NCBI GenBank assembly: GCA_050730675.1
Contig: JBOHNM010000138.1
Location: forward strand, 1 to 11,284
Length of the DNA: 11,284 nucleotides
Direction of reading: 5' to 3'
DNA from: JBOHNM01 sp050730675
Lineage (GTDB): Bacteria > Planctomycetota > Phycisphaerae > Phycisphaerales > UBA1924
Part shown: positions 1 through 7,871 of the stretch, piece by piece
Layout of the letters: each line of letters opens with the position of its first letter
How positions within the stretch are numbered: the first letter of the stretch is position 1
Translations under genes and position numbers: made by a program
The notes under the pieces: model-generated
Databases searched by the model: none
What the model saw: only the letters and a program-made list of their open reading frames with translations
Told to the model about the DNA's origin: nothing

Positions 1-48
1 GCCGACGCCCGCGGTTCTTTTGCACGTGTGCGTTTATGTGCCCGTGAT

Positions 49-3000
49 CTAGTTGCAACCGGCGAAGAAACTGTTCAGGAACCCGATGAGATCGTCGGGC
101 GTCATCGCCCCGTCGGGTGTCAGTGCACTGCCGAGAGCGGCCACGTCGGCGACGGCCAGGTTGTTGGAGAAGAAGGCGTTGAGGTAGACGATCACGTCAT
201 CGGCCGTCAGGGCGTTGTCGCCGGGAGGCAGACCGCCGATCGTCGCGACGTCCGCCGGGTTGCGCACCGAGAGCGCCGCGATGGACGCGCCGACCACGAC
301 GCGGCTGACGCGACCGTTGATCGGCGCTGTGGCAGCGTTCGCGAATGTGCCCGTCACACTCGAGGCACTGATAAATGGCAATGTGGCGTTGCAGGACGCG
401 GGGGTGTAGCCGTTGGCGTACTCGGCGATGACGGTGCCGCCGAGTGTGACCGAGCCGGCGGCTGCAAGTCGGCCGATCTGCGACGCCGACGGACCGGCGA
501 TCTGCGTGCGCAGCGTACCGATGGCGGTCTGGATGAAGTTGCCGACGACGTTGAAGAGGCTGCCGGCCCGGAGTGAGAGTTCTCCGGAGTTGGTAAATGT
601 GCCGCCGATTGGGTTGATGTTCTGCGTGCGGCCGGAGCCGAGGATGAGTGTGCCGGCGTTGGAGGTGAGGTTGGCCAATGCGGGGAAGGAGGCGGAGGAG
701 GTCGAGAGCAGGGAGACCGTTGTGCCGGGACCGATGGCGCGGATGTCGGCTCCGGGCAGTGTCAGCACGCCGGTACTTTCGATCGTCCAGGATCCTCCGG
801 CAATCGAGTGCGAACTCTCGCTGTAGTTCAGGGGGTTCTGGATGGTAAGGGAGCCGGCGATCACCCGCACCAGCCCGCTGTTCAGCAGGCCGAGCGGAGA
901 CGACGCGGTCGACAAGAATGTGCTGTTTCCCAAATTATTGAGGATGATTCCGCTGCTGTTGACTGATCCGCCCGTGCCGATTCCTTCAAGGAAGCCTCCG
1001 GTCATTGTCAACTGTCCAGGGTTGTTCAGCGTGCCGCCGTCGATTTGCAGACGGCCCAGCACCGCCAGGATCCCATTGTTGTTCAGTGTCGTGGCGAGCA
1101 CCGTGGGAGAGCCGCTGGCGATTGTCACCGTTGCGCCCGACGCGATGGTCACCGTGCCCGGGCCGGCGAGTCGCCCGCCGGACCAGTTCGTTCCTCCGTT
1201 TCCCATGGGCGTCATTGTGAGATTTCCTGGCCCTTGAACGACGCCTGTAAGGGCGAAGCGGGGCCAGACCTGGTCTGACAAGAGGGTGACGGTGCCACCG
1301 AGGTACTCGATCGATGATGGCGTGACCGGGTGTGCCAATGTCACCGTTGCACGCAAGCCGATCATTCCGGTGCAGTCCAAACGAGACGTGGTGAAGTCAT
1401 ACACCCCGTCATCAAGTCGCAGGTTGCCCGCGCCGGTTATGGCGACCGGCGCTGTGAACAGGAACGTACCGCCTCCGAAATTGAGCCGGTTCGTCGCGGT
1501 GACGGCGATCGGGGTAGAAGTAGACCCACCACCGGAGATCTTCAGCGCTCCAGAAATATTGAGCGTTCCGGAGTTCACAAACTGCAATGGCACACGGCCG
1601 GGGTTCGACGGATTCGGGCCGGGGAATTCGAGCTCCGGCCCGGTGAAACTGATACACGAAAGCACACCGCTGTTGATGAGTTGATTGCCGGTCCCGAACG
1701 CCCCGATGTTCGGACCCATGTTGAGAGTCAGTTGTCCACGGTTGTCCAGAATGCCGGATGAGAATGCAAGATTGTTGGCGGTAATGGTGGCGGTTCCGCG
1801 GTTGATCACGCGCCGCGAAATCTGAAGCCCGCCGTTCAGGGCGCCCTGTGGTGCCGCGACCATCGTGGCGCCCGGCAGAATCTCCAGATTGCCTCCGAGG
1901 TCAAGGTAGCCATTCACATTGAGTGATTGCGAGATCTGCAGATTCCCCGGACCGGAGAGGTGCCCATTCAGCCGCAGCGTGTCCCATGTCTGGTCCGAAA
2001 CCAGATTCAGAGTGCCGTCCATGGAACCCGTCGGCGGGCGGGTGACGGGTTGACGAAGGGTGAGTGTGGCCGGCTCGCGAATTGAGTACGTTCCATCACC
2101 GATGAACATCGTTGCGGGATCGTGCTGTCCTGCCGCAAAGTCGATGCTCCCCTGATTGGCGATCACGCTGCCCGGCGAACTCTGGAGGCCGACGACCAGT
2201 CGAAGCGCGGCGCCCGGGTCAATCTGGATCGTGCCCACATTCGTCGGCGCAGGTAGTCCGTCGTTCGACGAGAACCCGAGTTGCAAAGTTCCCGATTGCA
2301 GGCGGATGGCGCCCACGTTCTCTGCCAGACTGCCCCATATGAGCGGGCTCGAACCCACCGCCACGACGTTCACCACGCCCGTCGCGGCGTTCTGCGTCCG
2401 GATGCCGAGGGTGCCGCCGGTAAGGGTGATTGTGCCTGCATTGGTCAGCAGGGAACCGCTGGTTCCCGCGAGCCCGCCAGCGATCGTCATTGTGCCGAGG
2501 TTTGTGCATTGCCCCGAGAGCGTGCCACCTGAATTGTTCCCATTGGGACCAAGGTTCGCAAACACCTGGCACGACGGCGCGAACGTCGAATTCCCGGGCC
2601 CCTGCAGCTGACCGTTGTTCAGATCGAGCCGGGCCGTGAACGTGAGGTTGGCGGGGCCGCGCAGGTAGCTTGTTGTGAGCGACACCGGAGCCGAGAACGT
2701 CTGATCGGCGCTGAGCGTCACCGCCGCGAAGTTGAATCGCATCGAGTTCGAACCCGCCATGGAGAACGGGATCGAATAGATGCCCTGGTTAAGAACGACT
2801 TCGCCTGTCCCCTGCACGGCGGGTAATCCCTCCAGCGAGATCGCGTTCGGTAGTTCGAAGAGCGGATTCAATGTCAGCGATGCGCCGGTCGCGACCGTCA
2901 CGGTCTTGAAAAACCGTGTCTTGTGGTTCACTGTCAGCACGCCGCCGAGCACGTTCACCGTGCCCACGAATTCGCCGCGCTGGCCGGTAATGAACATGTT

Positions 3001-3726
3001 GATACCCGCTCCCCGGTCGCCGACGGTGATCGGGCCGTTGGACGCGATGGTGGCGGGCGGCCCGGAGCCGGTGTTTCCATTGACGACCATCGGCGTGCCC
3101 GGGGCCAGGCCGTCGAGCGTCAGCGCTCCGGAGCACTGGATGCGGCCGCCGTCGGTCAACGTCAGGGTCGCTGCGTGAATGGCGGCCGCGCCGGAGTTGT
3201 CGAGCACCGCGTTGTTCGTGAAAACGAGCGTTTGGGCGTTTGACGACCAGTTGCCGCCGACACTCACATAGGTAGTCGCGAATGAGAACGTGATGAGTGG
3301 CCCGGAACAATTCACTGTTCCGGCCACGTCAAACCGGCGGAGGATCGAGAGCGAGGTTGCGGGGTTGAGCGTCGCGGCGGCTCCGGCGGGGACAATCACT
3401 CTGCCGACCCCGGTGATCGTGCCGTCGCGAGCGTCGAGCAGCGACGTGACCGTCAGGTTGCCGGCGCCCTGGATTGTCGAATCGATCATGGTCAGGCTCG
3501 CGACGGTTACGTTTGTGGAGAGCGTGACGGTCGCGCCGGTGATCGAGGCGGAGTCGGTCGGGGTGGGCACCGCACCCCCGATCCAATTCGCGGGGTCGTT
3601 CCATGTCGAGCCGTCACCGGCTCCGCTCCATTGAATCTGGGCCAATGCGGCGGGACCGACTGCGAGGGCGCTCGCAGCGACGAGGAAGAGCCGAAGGAAT
3701 GTTGCACGCACCGTGGATACTCCCAT
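49..3726 (-). CDS. Secreted beta-strand-repeat protein with C-terminal dockerin-like tail (second gene of pair)
   Basis: Predicted extracellular or surface protein of 1,225 residues; its partner or substrate is not known. Residues 1-29 form a signal peptide (Arg residues, hydrophobic core LRLFLVAASALAV, AxA before Q30). The mature protein begins QIQWSGAG and carries a W...NW...P motif (about 41-53) common in bacterial beta-strand-repeat proteins. The body is rich in Gly, Asn, Thr, Ser and Val, with recurring DQxW and GPGNL motifs in about four modules, as expected of a beta-solenoid. The last 70 residues hold two half-repeats (ADV...DNALTADD...FF and ADV...DGAMTPDD...FFAGCN) resembling a degenerate dockerin. 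No autotransporter barrel, PEP-CTERM or LPXTG is seen. I chose the ATG at 3726 rather than the in-frame GTG at 3747 because it gives a leader of the same length (29) as in the paralogue upstream. Neither start has a strong Shine-Dalgarno. The gene lies 27 bases after the stop of that paralogue, so the two are probably co-transcribed. Confidence 0.85.
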   Translation of the reverse strand: MGVSTVRATFLRLFLVAASALAVGPAALAQIQWSGAGDGSTWNDPANWIGGAVPTPTDSASITGATVTLSTNVTVASLTMIDSTIQGAGNLTVTSLLDARDGTITGVGRVIVPAGAAATLNPATSLSILRRFDVAGTVNCSGPLITFSFATTYVSVGGNWSSNAQTLVFTNNAVLDNSGAAAIHAATLTLTDGGRIQCSGALTLDGLAPGTPMVVNGNTGSGPPATIASNGPITVGDRGAGINMFITGQRGEFVGTVNVLGGVLTVNHKTRFFKTVTVATGASLTLNPLFELPNAISLEGLPAVQGTGEVVLNQGIYSIPFSMAGSNSMRFNFAAVTLSADQTFSAPVSLTTSYLRGPANLTFTARLDLNNGQLQGPGNSTFAPSCQVFANLGPNGNNSGGTLSGQCTNLGTMTIAGGLAGTSGSLLTNAGTITLTGGTLGIRTQNAATGVVNVVAVGSSPLIWGSLAENVGAIRLQSGTLQLGFSSNDGLPAPTNVGTIQIDPGAALRLVVGLQSSPGSVIANQGSIDFAAGQHDPATMFIGDGTYSIREPATLTLRQPVTRPPTGSMDGTLNLVSDQTWDTLRLNGHLSGPGNLQISQSLNVNGYLDLGGNLEILPGATMVAAPQGALNGGLQISRRVINRGTATITANNLAFSSGILDNRGQLTLNMGPNIGAFGTGNQLINSGVLSCISFTGPELEFPGPNPSNPGRVPLQFVNSGTLNISGALKISGGGSTSTPIAVTATNRLNFGGGTFLFTAPVAITGAGNLRLDDGVYDFTTSRLDCTGMIGLRATVTLAHPVTPSSIEYLGGTVTLLSDQVWPRFALTGVVQGPGNLTMTPMGNGGTNWSGGRLAGPGTVTIASGATVTIASGSPTVLATTLNNNGILAVLGRLQIDGGTLNNPGQLTMTGGFLEGIGTGGSVNSSGIILNNLGNSTFLSTASSPLGLLNSGLVRVIAGSLTIQNPLNYSESSHSIAGGSWTIESTGVLTLPGADIRAIGPGTTVSLLSTSSASFPALANLTSNAGTLILGSGRTQNINPIGGTFTNSGELSLRAGSLFNVVGNFIQTAIGTLRTQIAGPSASQIGRLAAAGSVTLGGTVIAEYANGYTPASCNATLPFISASSVTGTFANAATAPINGRVSRVVVGASIAALSVRNPADVATIGGLPPGDNALTADDVIVYLNAFFSNNLAVADVAALGSALTPDGAMTPDDLIGFLNSFFAGCN

Positions 3727-3753
3727 CGATCGATTCCCAAAGTTCACTGCAGC

Positions 3754-6700
3754 TCAGCCGCAACCAGAGAAGAAAGCCGCGAGGAACGCCACTATGTCGT
3801 CGGCCGTCAACAGACCGTCCGCGGTCATCGCCCCGCCAAGCGAGGCGATGTCGGCGAGAGACATGTTCCCGGCGAAGAACCCGTTCAGGTACGCCACGAC
3901 GTCATCGGCGGTCAGAAGCCCGTCCACACCCGGAAGGCCGCCGAGTGACGTCACATCCGCGGGGTTCGTCACTCTCACCGCTGCGGTGGTCGCGCCGACC
4001 AGCAGTCGCATGACCCGCGCCTGATTTGGCGGAAATACCGAATCGACAAACTCTCCCGAAATCGACTCGGCCGTCAGGAATGAAAACAACTGGTTGCAAC
4101 CGCCGGTATAGCCCGAGCCAAATTCGGCGATCATCGTCCCATCGAGCGTCGCGACACCCGCGGCCGCCAATCGCCCGACCTGATTGGGCCCTGGTCCGAC
4201 AATCTGCGAACGGAGAGTCCCCGAAGATGTCTGAACGAATTGTGCCGGGGCGTTGAAGACGCCGCCGGCTCGCAGCGACAGCTCGCCCGCGTTGGTAAAC
4301 GTCCCTCCGACAGGCGTCGCGTTGAACGTCCGAGAAACGCCAATCACCAATTTGCCTTCGTTCGTCGTGAGATTCGTGAGAAAGGTCGGCGTAGCACCGG
4401 CGGCCGCGAGGGTCACGCCGGCGGCCGGGCCGATTGTGCGCACATCCACGCCTGTCAGGTTGAGCACACCCGGACTTGTCACCGAGAGCATCCCGGCGGT
4501 GAGTCGATTGCTCACGGCGTCGTAGTTCACCAGCGATCCAATGGTCAACGTACCCGCGGTCACCGCGACGATGCCGGTGTTGTCGAGCGGAACCTGCGTC
4601 GTGCCGCCCGCGAACACGGTAGCGCCGAGCCCCGATTTGTTAATCGTGCCTGAGTTGAGAAAGCGGCCGACGGCTGTCGCGCTCCGAACGTTGATGGTCG
4701 TGGCCGCGGCGCCCGGCGCGAAGGACCATGTTCCATTGTTGACGATGTCCGCACCATCAAGCGTGACCGTGCCGGCAATGACGGTTGCGGAACCGCCGTT
4801 CACCAATCGGCGGCGGATCGTGCAATTTCCGAGCGTGAGCGTCGAGCCCTGCGCAAGTGAAAGGTCGGAACCTGACTCAAAGGTCACGCCGTCCTGTGTG
4901 GTGAGCGATCGACTCACGGCCAATGCACCGGGCCCCGAGAGCGAAGCGCCGGCCCCGAGAAATACCTCCGGCACAGATTGGTCCGTCTGCAGGACCGCCG
5001 ACGTTCCACCGCCGATCGTGACGCGGTTCGCGACCAACGGAAAATTGATGTTGCGGACCACGCCGGTAAAGGTCACAGATCCTGTAGGAGCCGATGCGGT
5101 CGGACACAGGAACTCGAAGTTCGCACCCACCGTTACGCCGCCGGTAAGATTGAACGGAACGGAAGTGCTGCCGTCACGAAGAAACAGAGACCCCGCCACG
5201 ATATTGACGGCGCTGGTATTGACAAATGACGGGCGCGACGCCGGAGCACTTTCGGGGCGATCGAGCGACACAATCCCGCCCAGCAGCGTCATCGTTCCGT
5301 GGTTGATGACGCTGTTCGTGCCCGACAACCCGATGAAATCCGTGGATGACGACGAATTTACTCGTGTAAATTGACCCTCGTTCTGAAATGTTGCACCATT
5401 CATCGAGACCTGAGCGCGACGCCACTCGAACGAACCGCGGTTGATGAATCGCCCGGACATGGATAGCGAGATCGTGTCCAGCAGGGCGCTGGCGCTGGGG
5501 CCGATGATGACGTCGCCAGGACCCGTAAATGTGCCAATCCAGGTGAGCAGGCCTGAGGTGAACTCGAGGCTCGCCGGTCCGCCGATCGTGCCTGCAAACA
5601 CAAACGCCGGCCACTGCTGCGGCTGGTTGATGGTGAAGTTCGCGTTTGTCTGGAGAAGTATGGCGCCGGGTGTGAACGGGGCGTTGAAGACCACGCGCCC
5701 GCCGAGCCGCGCCGTGCCAGTGCATGTCACCGGCGCATCGAACTGGATCTGGCCCAGCGGCTCGGACTGGTTGTACTCGATGGTCGTGCAGGTCACCGGG
5801 CCGCTGAAAACACACCCAAGCAGCCGGACCTCGATCGCCGGGACCATGACGCTCCCGGCGATGCGTACGACCGGGGCGGGAACGGTGTAGACCTCGGGGG
5901 CGATGTAGAGCGAACCGCCGCCCGAAATCGAGGTTCCCTCAGGAAATCCGAACGCCCCGGTTAGTTCAAGTCTTGCGCCGGAGGGAATCACGAGCGGCGC
6001 AACCGTCGATCCCCGGGCCAATTCGAGCGTGCCGGAGATGTAGTTCAGTTGCCCCGTATTAATGAGCAAATCCCCCAGGCTATTCCCGCGGATGCGGCAG
6101 AACGTTGGCGGCTGGATGTTGAGCACACCCTGATTGCGGATCTGCGCGTCGGCGCCGGTGCCCCGCGAAATCACCACGTCTCGGTCCACGGTCATTGATC
6201 CGCGGTTGACGAGGTTCCCGCCGATTCCGAGCCCAGATCTGATGAGAAGCGTCCCGTCCACCTCGAGCGTGGTCGCAAGACTCGCGGCCGCCGCTACGGT
6301 CATGGTGACACCCCCTGGAACAAGAAACCTGCCCGTGCCGTAGAACTGGCCGCCGTTCCATACGACGTCCGTCGTGAACGTGGTGTCGAAGTCATTGCCG
6401 AACTCACCCACCGTCACAGGTTGGGTCATCGAAATCGTTATGGGCATGGTGGCGGCCCCGCTCAGGCGCAGCGCCACGTCCCCGGCCAAGTTCGTTGCAA
6501 ATTCTCCGGAGAGCGCCAGCGAGCCACCTCCCTCCAGGCTGCACGGCGAAATAAATCTGCCGCCGGTGATAAGCTCAGCGCCTGGCGCCACCCGGAATGT
6601 CCCGCTCATCGGCTGGATTACCGACGCGGAGCCCGTATATCTCCACGAACCGGAATCCACAACAATCGAGCCGCTGCTCGCGGCGGTCAAAGCCAAGGCG

Positions 6701-7308
6701 GTGCCGGCGCCCGCGAGAAAGCGTCCGCCGAAAGACCCCATCAGCCGAAGCGTGCCCTGATTGAAGAACGAACCGGAAAACCCGTTCGTGGTGCGAACCT
6801 CGCGCAGGCCGAGAGTCGCGTCGCAGATCATGGTGCCGCTCGGCGCATTGGTCATCGTGCCGCCGCGGAGCAGAATCTGCCCCTCGACCCAGTTGATCGT
6901 GCCTGCGTTGGTGATGGCGCCGTAAAGGTACTTGGCGTCCGCCCCCTGGATCGTCAGCGTTCCCCCCGGGGCAACCGCGATCGTCGATCCGTTGAGGATC
7001 TCGCCCCCGGACCATGTCCCCGATCCCACTATCGTGAGTACGCTCGCACCAGCGAATTGTCCTCCAACGAGCTGGATCCCGCCGACCTGCGTCGGTTGGT
7101 TGACCGTGACGTAGCCGGAGGCGATCCTCGCCGTGTCGGCGACGCCCGGCACTACCCCGCCCTGCCAGTTGCCGGGGTTGTTCCAAGCGCTGGTGCCCGT
7201 CGCGCCAGTCCATTGGATTTGACCGAACGCGCCCGGCACCACCACGGTGATCACCAACGCGACCGCACATTTGACGGCTTGCCGAATAAACCAAGTACTG
7301 GCACTCAT
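3754..7308 (-). CDS. Secreted beta-strand-repeat protein with C-terminal dockerin-like tail (first gene of pair)
   Basis: Predicted extracellular or surface protein of 1,184 residues, paralogous to the gene that follows it on this strand. Residues 1-29 are a signal peptide (Arg9, Lys13, then AVALVITVVVPGAFG). Mature sequence starts QIQWTGATG with the W...NW...P motif. The body shows beta-strand repeats with NQPxQ, TDQ and GPG turns in about four modules. Residues 1115-1184 form a tail of two ~35-residue halves (ADV...DGLLTADD...FFAG and ADI...DGLLTADD...FFSGCG), dockerin-like in layout with Asp residues where calcium loops would sit; calcium binding is inference. About 260 C-terminal residues are clearly similar to the second gene. 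The frame stays open to a TTG at 7356, but ATG 7308 has a GAGGAG ribosome site ten bases upstream and a compact leader. A structural surface layer, adhesin or cell-bound scaffold are all possible roles; no catalytic motif was recognised. Confidence 0.87.
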   Translation of the reverse strand: MSASTWFIRQAVKCAVALVITVVVPGAFGQIQWTGATGTSAWNNPGNWQGGVVPGVADTARIASGYVTVNQPTQVGGIQLVGGQFAGASVLTIVGSGTWSGGEILNGSTIAVAPGGTLTIQGADAKYLYGAITNAGTINWVEGQILLRGGTMTNAPSGTMICDATLGLREVRTTNGFSGSFFNQGTLRLMGSFGGRFLAGAGTALALTAASSGSIVVDSGSWRYTGSASVIQPMSGTFRVAPGAELITGGRFISPCSLEGGGSLALSGEFATNLAGDVALRLSGAATMPITISMTQPVTVGEFGNDFDTTFTTDVVWNGGQFYGTGRFLVPGGVTMTVAAAASLATTLEVDGTLLIRSGLGIGGNLVNRGSMTVDRDVVISRGTGADAQIRNQGVLNIQPPTFCRIRGNSLGDLLINTGQLNYISGTLELARGSTVAPLVIPSGARLELTGAFGFPEGTSISGGGSLYIAPEVYTVPAPVVRIAGSVMVPAIEVRLLGCVFSGPVTCTTIEYNQSEPLGQIQFDAPVTCTGTARLGGRVVFNAPFTPGAILLQTNANFTINQPQQWPAFVFAGTIGGPASLEFTSGLLTWIGTFTGPGDVIIGPSASALLDTISLSMSGRFINRGSFEWRRAQVSMNGATFQNEGQFTRVNSSSSTDFIGLSGTNSVINHGTMTLLGGIVSLDRPESAPASRPSFVNTSAVNIVAGSLFLRDGSTSVPFNLTGGVTVGANFEFLCPTASAPTGSVTFTGVVRNINFPLVANRVTIGGGTSAVLQTDQSVPEVFLGAGASLSGPGALAVSRSLTTQDGVTFESGSDLSLAQGSTLTLGNCTIRRRLVNGGSATVIAGTVTLDGADIVNNGTWSFAPGAAATTINVRSATAVGRFLNSGTINKSGLGATVFAGGTTQVPLDNTGIVAVTAGTLTIGSLVNYDAVSNRLTAGMLSVTSPGVLNLTGVDVRTIGPAAGVTLAAAGATPTFLTNLTTNEGKLVIGVSRTFNATPVGGTFTNAGELSLRAGGVFNAPAQFVQTSSGTLRSQIVGPGPNQVGRLAAAGVATLDGTMIAEFGSGYTGGCNQLFSFLTAESISGEFVDSVFPPNQARVMRLLVGATTAAVRVTNPADVTSLGGLPGVDGLLTADDVVAYLNGFFAGNMSLADIASLGGAMTADGLLTADDIVAFLAAFFSGCG

Positions 7309-7318
7309 GACTGAGGTG

Positions 7319-7324
7319 CTCCTC
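7319..7324 (-). promoter_or_regulatory. Ribosome binding site deciding the start at 7308
   Basis: On the minus strand GAGGAG lies ten bases before the ATG at 7308. It is the best Shine-Dalgarno match near either candidate start, and supports 7308 over the upstream in-frame TTG at 7356. Confidence 0.65.
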
Positions 7325-7444
7325 GCGCGATGTAACCAATGTGTGGAACCGGGCAAAAGCTATGCGCTACGGCGTATTCGACCAAGAAAGTCGTCGCTGA
7401 ACGCACAAGATTCGAGACAAAAACGCCTGCAATTCACCAGGGTT

Positions 7445-7520
7445 ACCCCTGACCGCCAAGCGCCGCGATCGCCTCAGCCCATAACCGCACGCGCAGCGAT
7501 TGGCGATGCCGCTCAGGGGT
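7445..7520. repeat. Imperfect inverted repeat upstream of the tRNA-Thr/tuf promoter
   Basis: ACCCCTGA at 7445-7452 is exactly complementary to TCAGGGGT at 7513-7520, and CGCCAA at 7454-7459 to TTGGCG at 7500-7505. The two paired blocks are in register, giving a 14-bp interrupted stem. A perfect GCGATCGC palindrome lies inside at 7465-7472. The repeat ends five bases before the -35 box. There is no T-run on either strand, so it does not look like a terminator. A binding site or structured transcript is possible, without proof. Confidence 0.45.
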
Positions 7521-7524
7521 CCAT

Positions 7525-7552
7525 TTGACCCTCCTAGGACCTTGGGTATCAT
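7525..7552 (+). promoter_or_regulatory. Sigma-70-type promoter for the tRNA-Thr/tuf cluster
   Basis: A -35 box TTGACC (7525-7530) and a -10 box TATCAT (7547-7552) are separated by 16 bases, each matching 5 of 6 consensus positions. Transcription would start near 7559, about 100 bases before the tRNA. The bases after the -10 box are almost pure G+C (CCTCCCCCGCGCG). Such a discriminator is typical of stringently controlled tRNA and rRNA promoters, so growth-rate control is a reasonable inference. A GGGTC-N5-GACCC dyad (7517-7531) overlaps the -35 box. Confidence 0.6.
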
Positions 7553-7661
7553 CCTCCCCCGCGCGCCGCCCTGGCGCGCTGGGCTGTCATTGTCGGTCCG
7601 TCCGGGCGACGAGGGTCCCCCGTTCCACGGCCTCCAGCGGCAGATAAATCGTGGATTTCAG

Positions 7662-7733
<72 letters not shown>

Positions 7734-7753
7734 CTTCTTCGCTGAGAGACGCC

Positions 7754-7770
7754 CCGGGCAGGATGCCCGG
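7754..7770 (+). other. GC hairpin in the tRNA-Thr to tuf spacer
   Basis: CCGGGCA (7754-7760) pairs with TGCCCGG (7764-7770) around a 3-base loop. There is no T-run after it, so it is more likely a processing or stability structure between the tRNA and tuf message than a terminator. Confidence 0.35.
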
Positions 7771-7822
7771 CGGGTCCCCCGGCGGCAGTTCGCGGATCAA
7801 TGTTCGCGGGATCGGTGGTTGG

Positions 7823-7858
7823 AAACCGGTTTCGCCCGAGAGCACCGGTTTTCTTTTT
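7823..7858 (+). terminator. Terminator-like hairpin just before tuf (possible attenuator)
   Basis: AAACCGGT (7823-7830) pairs perfectly with ACCGGTTT (7844-7851) around a 13-base loop, and the stem runs directly into a T-rich tract (TTTTCTTTTT to 7858). This has the form of an intrinsic terminator, yet it ends two bases before the tuf ribosome site. The left arm is also part of a self-complementary GAAACCGGTTTC (7822-7833), and its AACC can pair with GGTT at 7817-7820, so alternative folds that break the terminator exist. Attenuation of tuf relative to the tRNA is inference. Confidence 0.45.
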
Positions 7859-7871
7859 CGGAGATTCAGCC

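Larger units (their letters stand above)
7309..7661. other. Divergent intergenic region between the secreted-protein operon and the tRNA-Thr/tuf cluster
   Basis: This 353-base spacer has no convincing gene. The side next to 7308 holds the ribosome site of the minus-strand operon. I found no good minus-strand promoter: the best pair, TTGGTC and TAGCTT 17 bases apart, matches only 3 of 6 bases in each box. The centre holds a large imperfect inverted repeat (7445-7520). The right side holds the rightward promoter at 7525-7552 and a leader of about 100 bases with a 7-bp GC hairpin (7561-7567 with 7573-7579). Confidence 0.6.

Noticed and set aside
3727..3747. GTG start for the second secreted protein
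   Set aside because: It adds seven residues before the signal peptide and has no Shine-Dalgarno; ATG 3726 gives a leader equal in length to the paralogue's. It cannot be excluded fully.
4541..5374. A 277-codon plus-strand frame opposite the first secreted-protein gene
   Set aside because: Pro/Val/Thr-rich shadow of the repetitive Gly/Thr/Asn-rich coding strand; no ribosome site and no domain.
49..7308. Autotransporter or CRISPR-like repeat interpretation of the repetitive region
   Set aside because: There are no near-identical direct DNA repeats with spacers, and no C-terminal beta-barrel; the repetition is at the protein level and diverged.
6421..7314. A 297-codon plus-strand frame inside the first secreted-protein gene
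   Set aside because: Arg/Ala-rich product without domains. The minus-strand frame has a signal peptide, repeats and a paralogue, which settles the strand.
7553..7661. Possible T-box riboswitch in the leader upstream of tRNA-Thr
   Set aside because: No T-box sequence, specifier loop or terminator arrangement is seen, and the downstream gene is a tRNA rather than a synthetase or transporter.
7800..7871. An upstream ATG giving EF-Tu 24 extra residues
   Set aside because: The extension crosses the terminator-like hairpin and is unlike any EF-Tu start, whereas ATG 7872 has GGAG eight bases upstream and gives the family's normal length.
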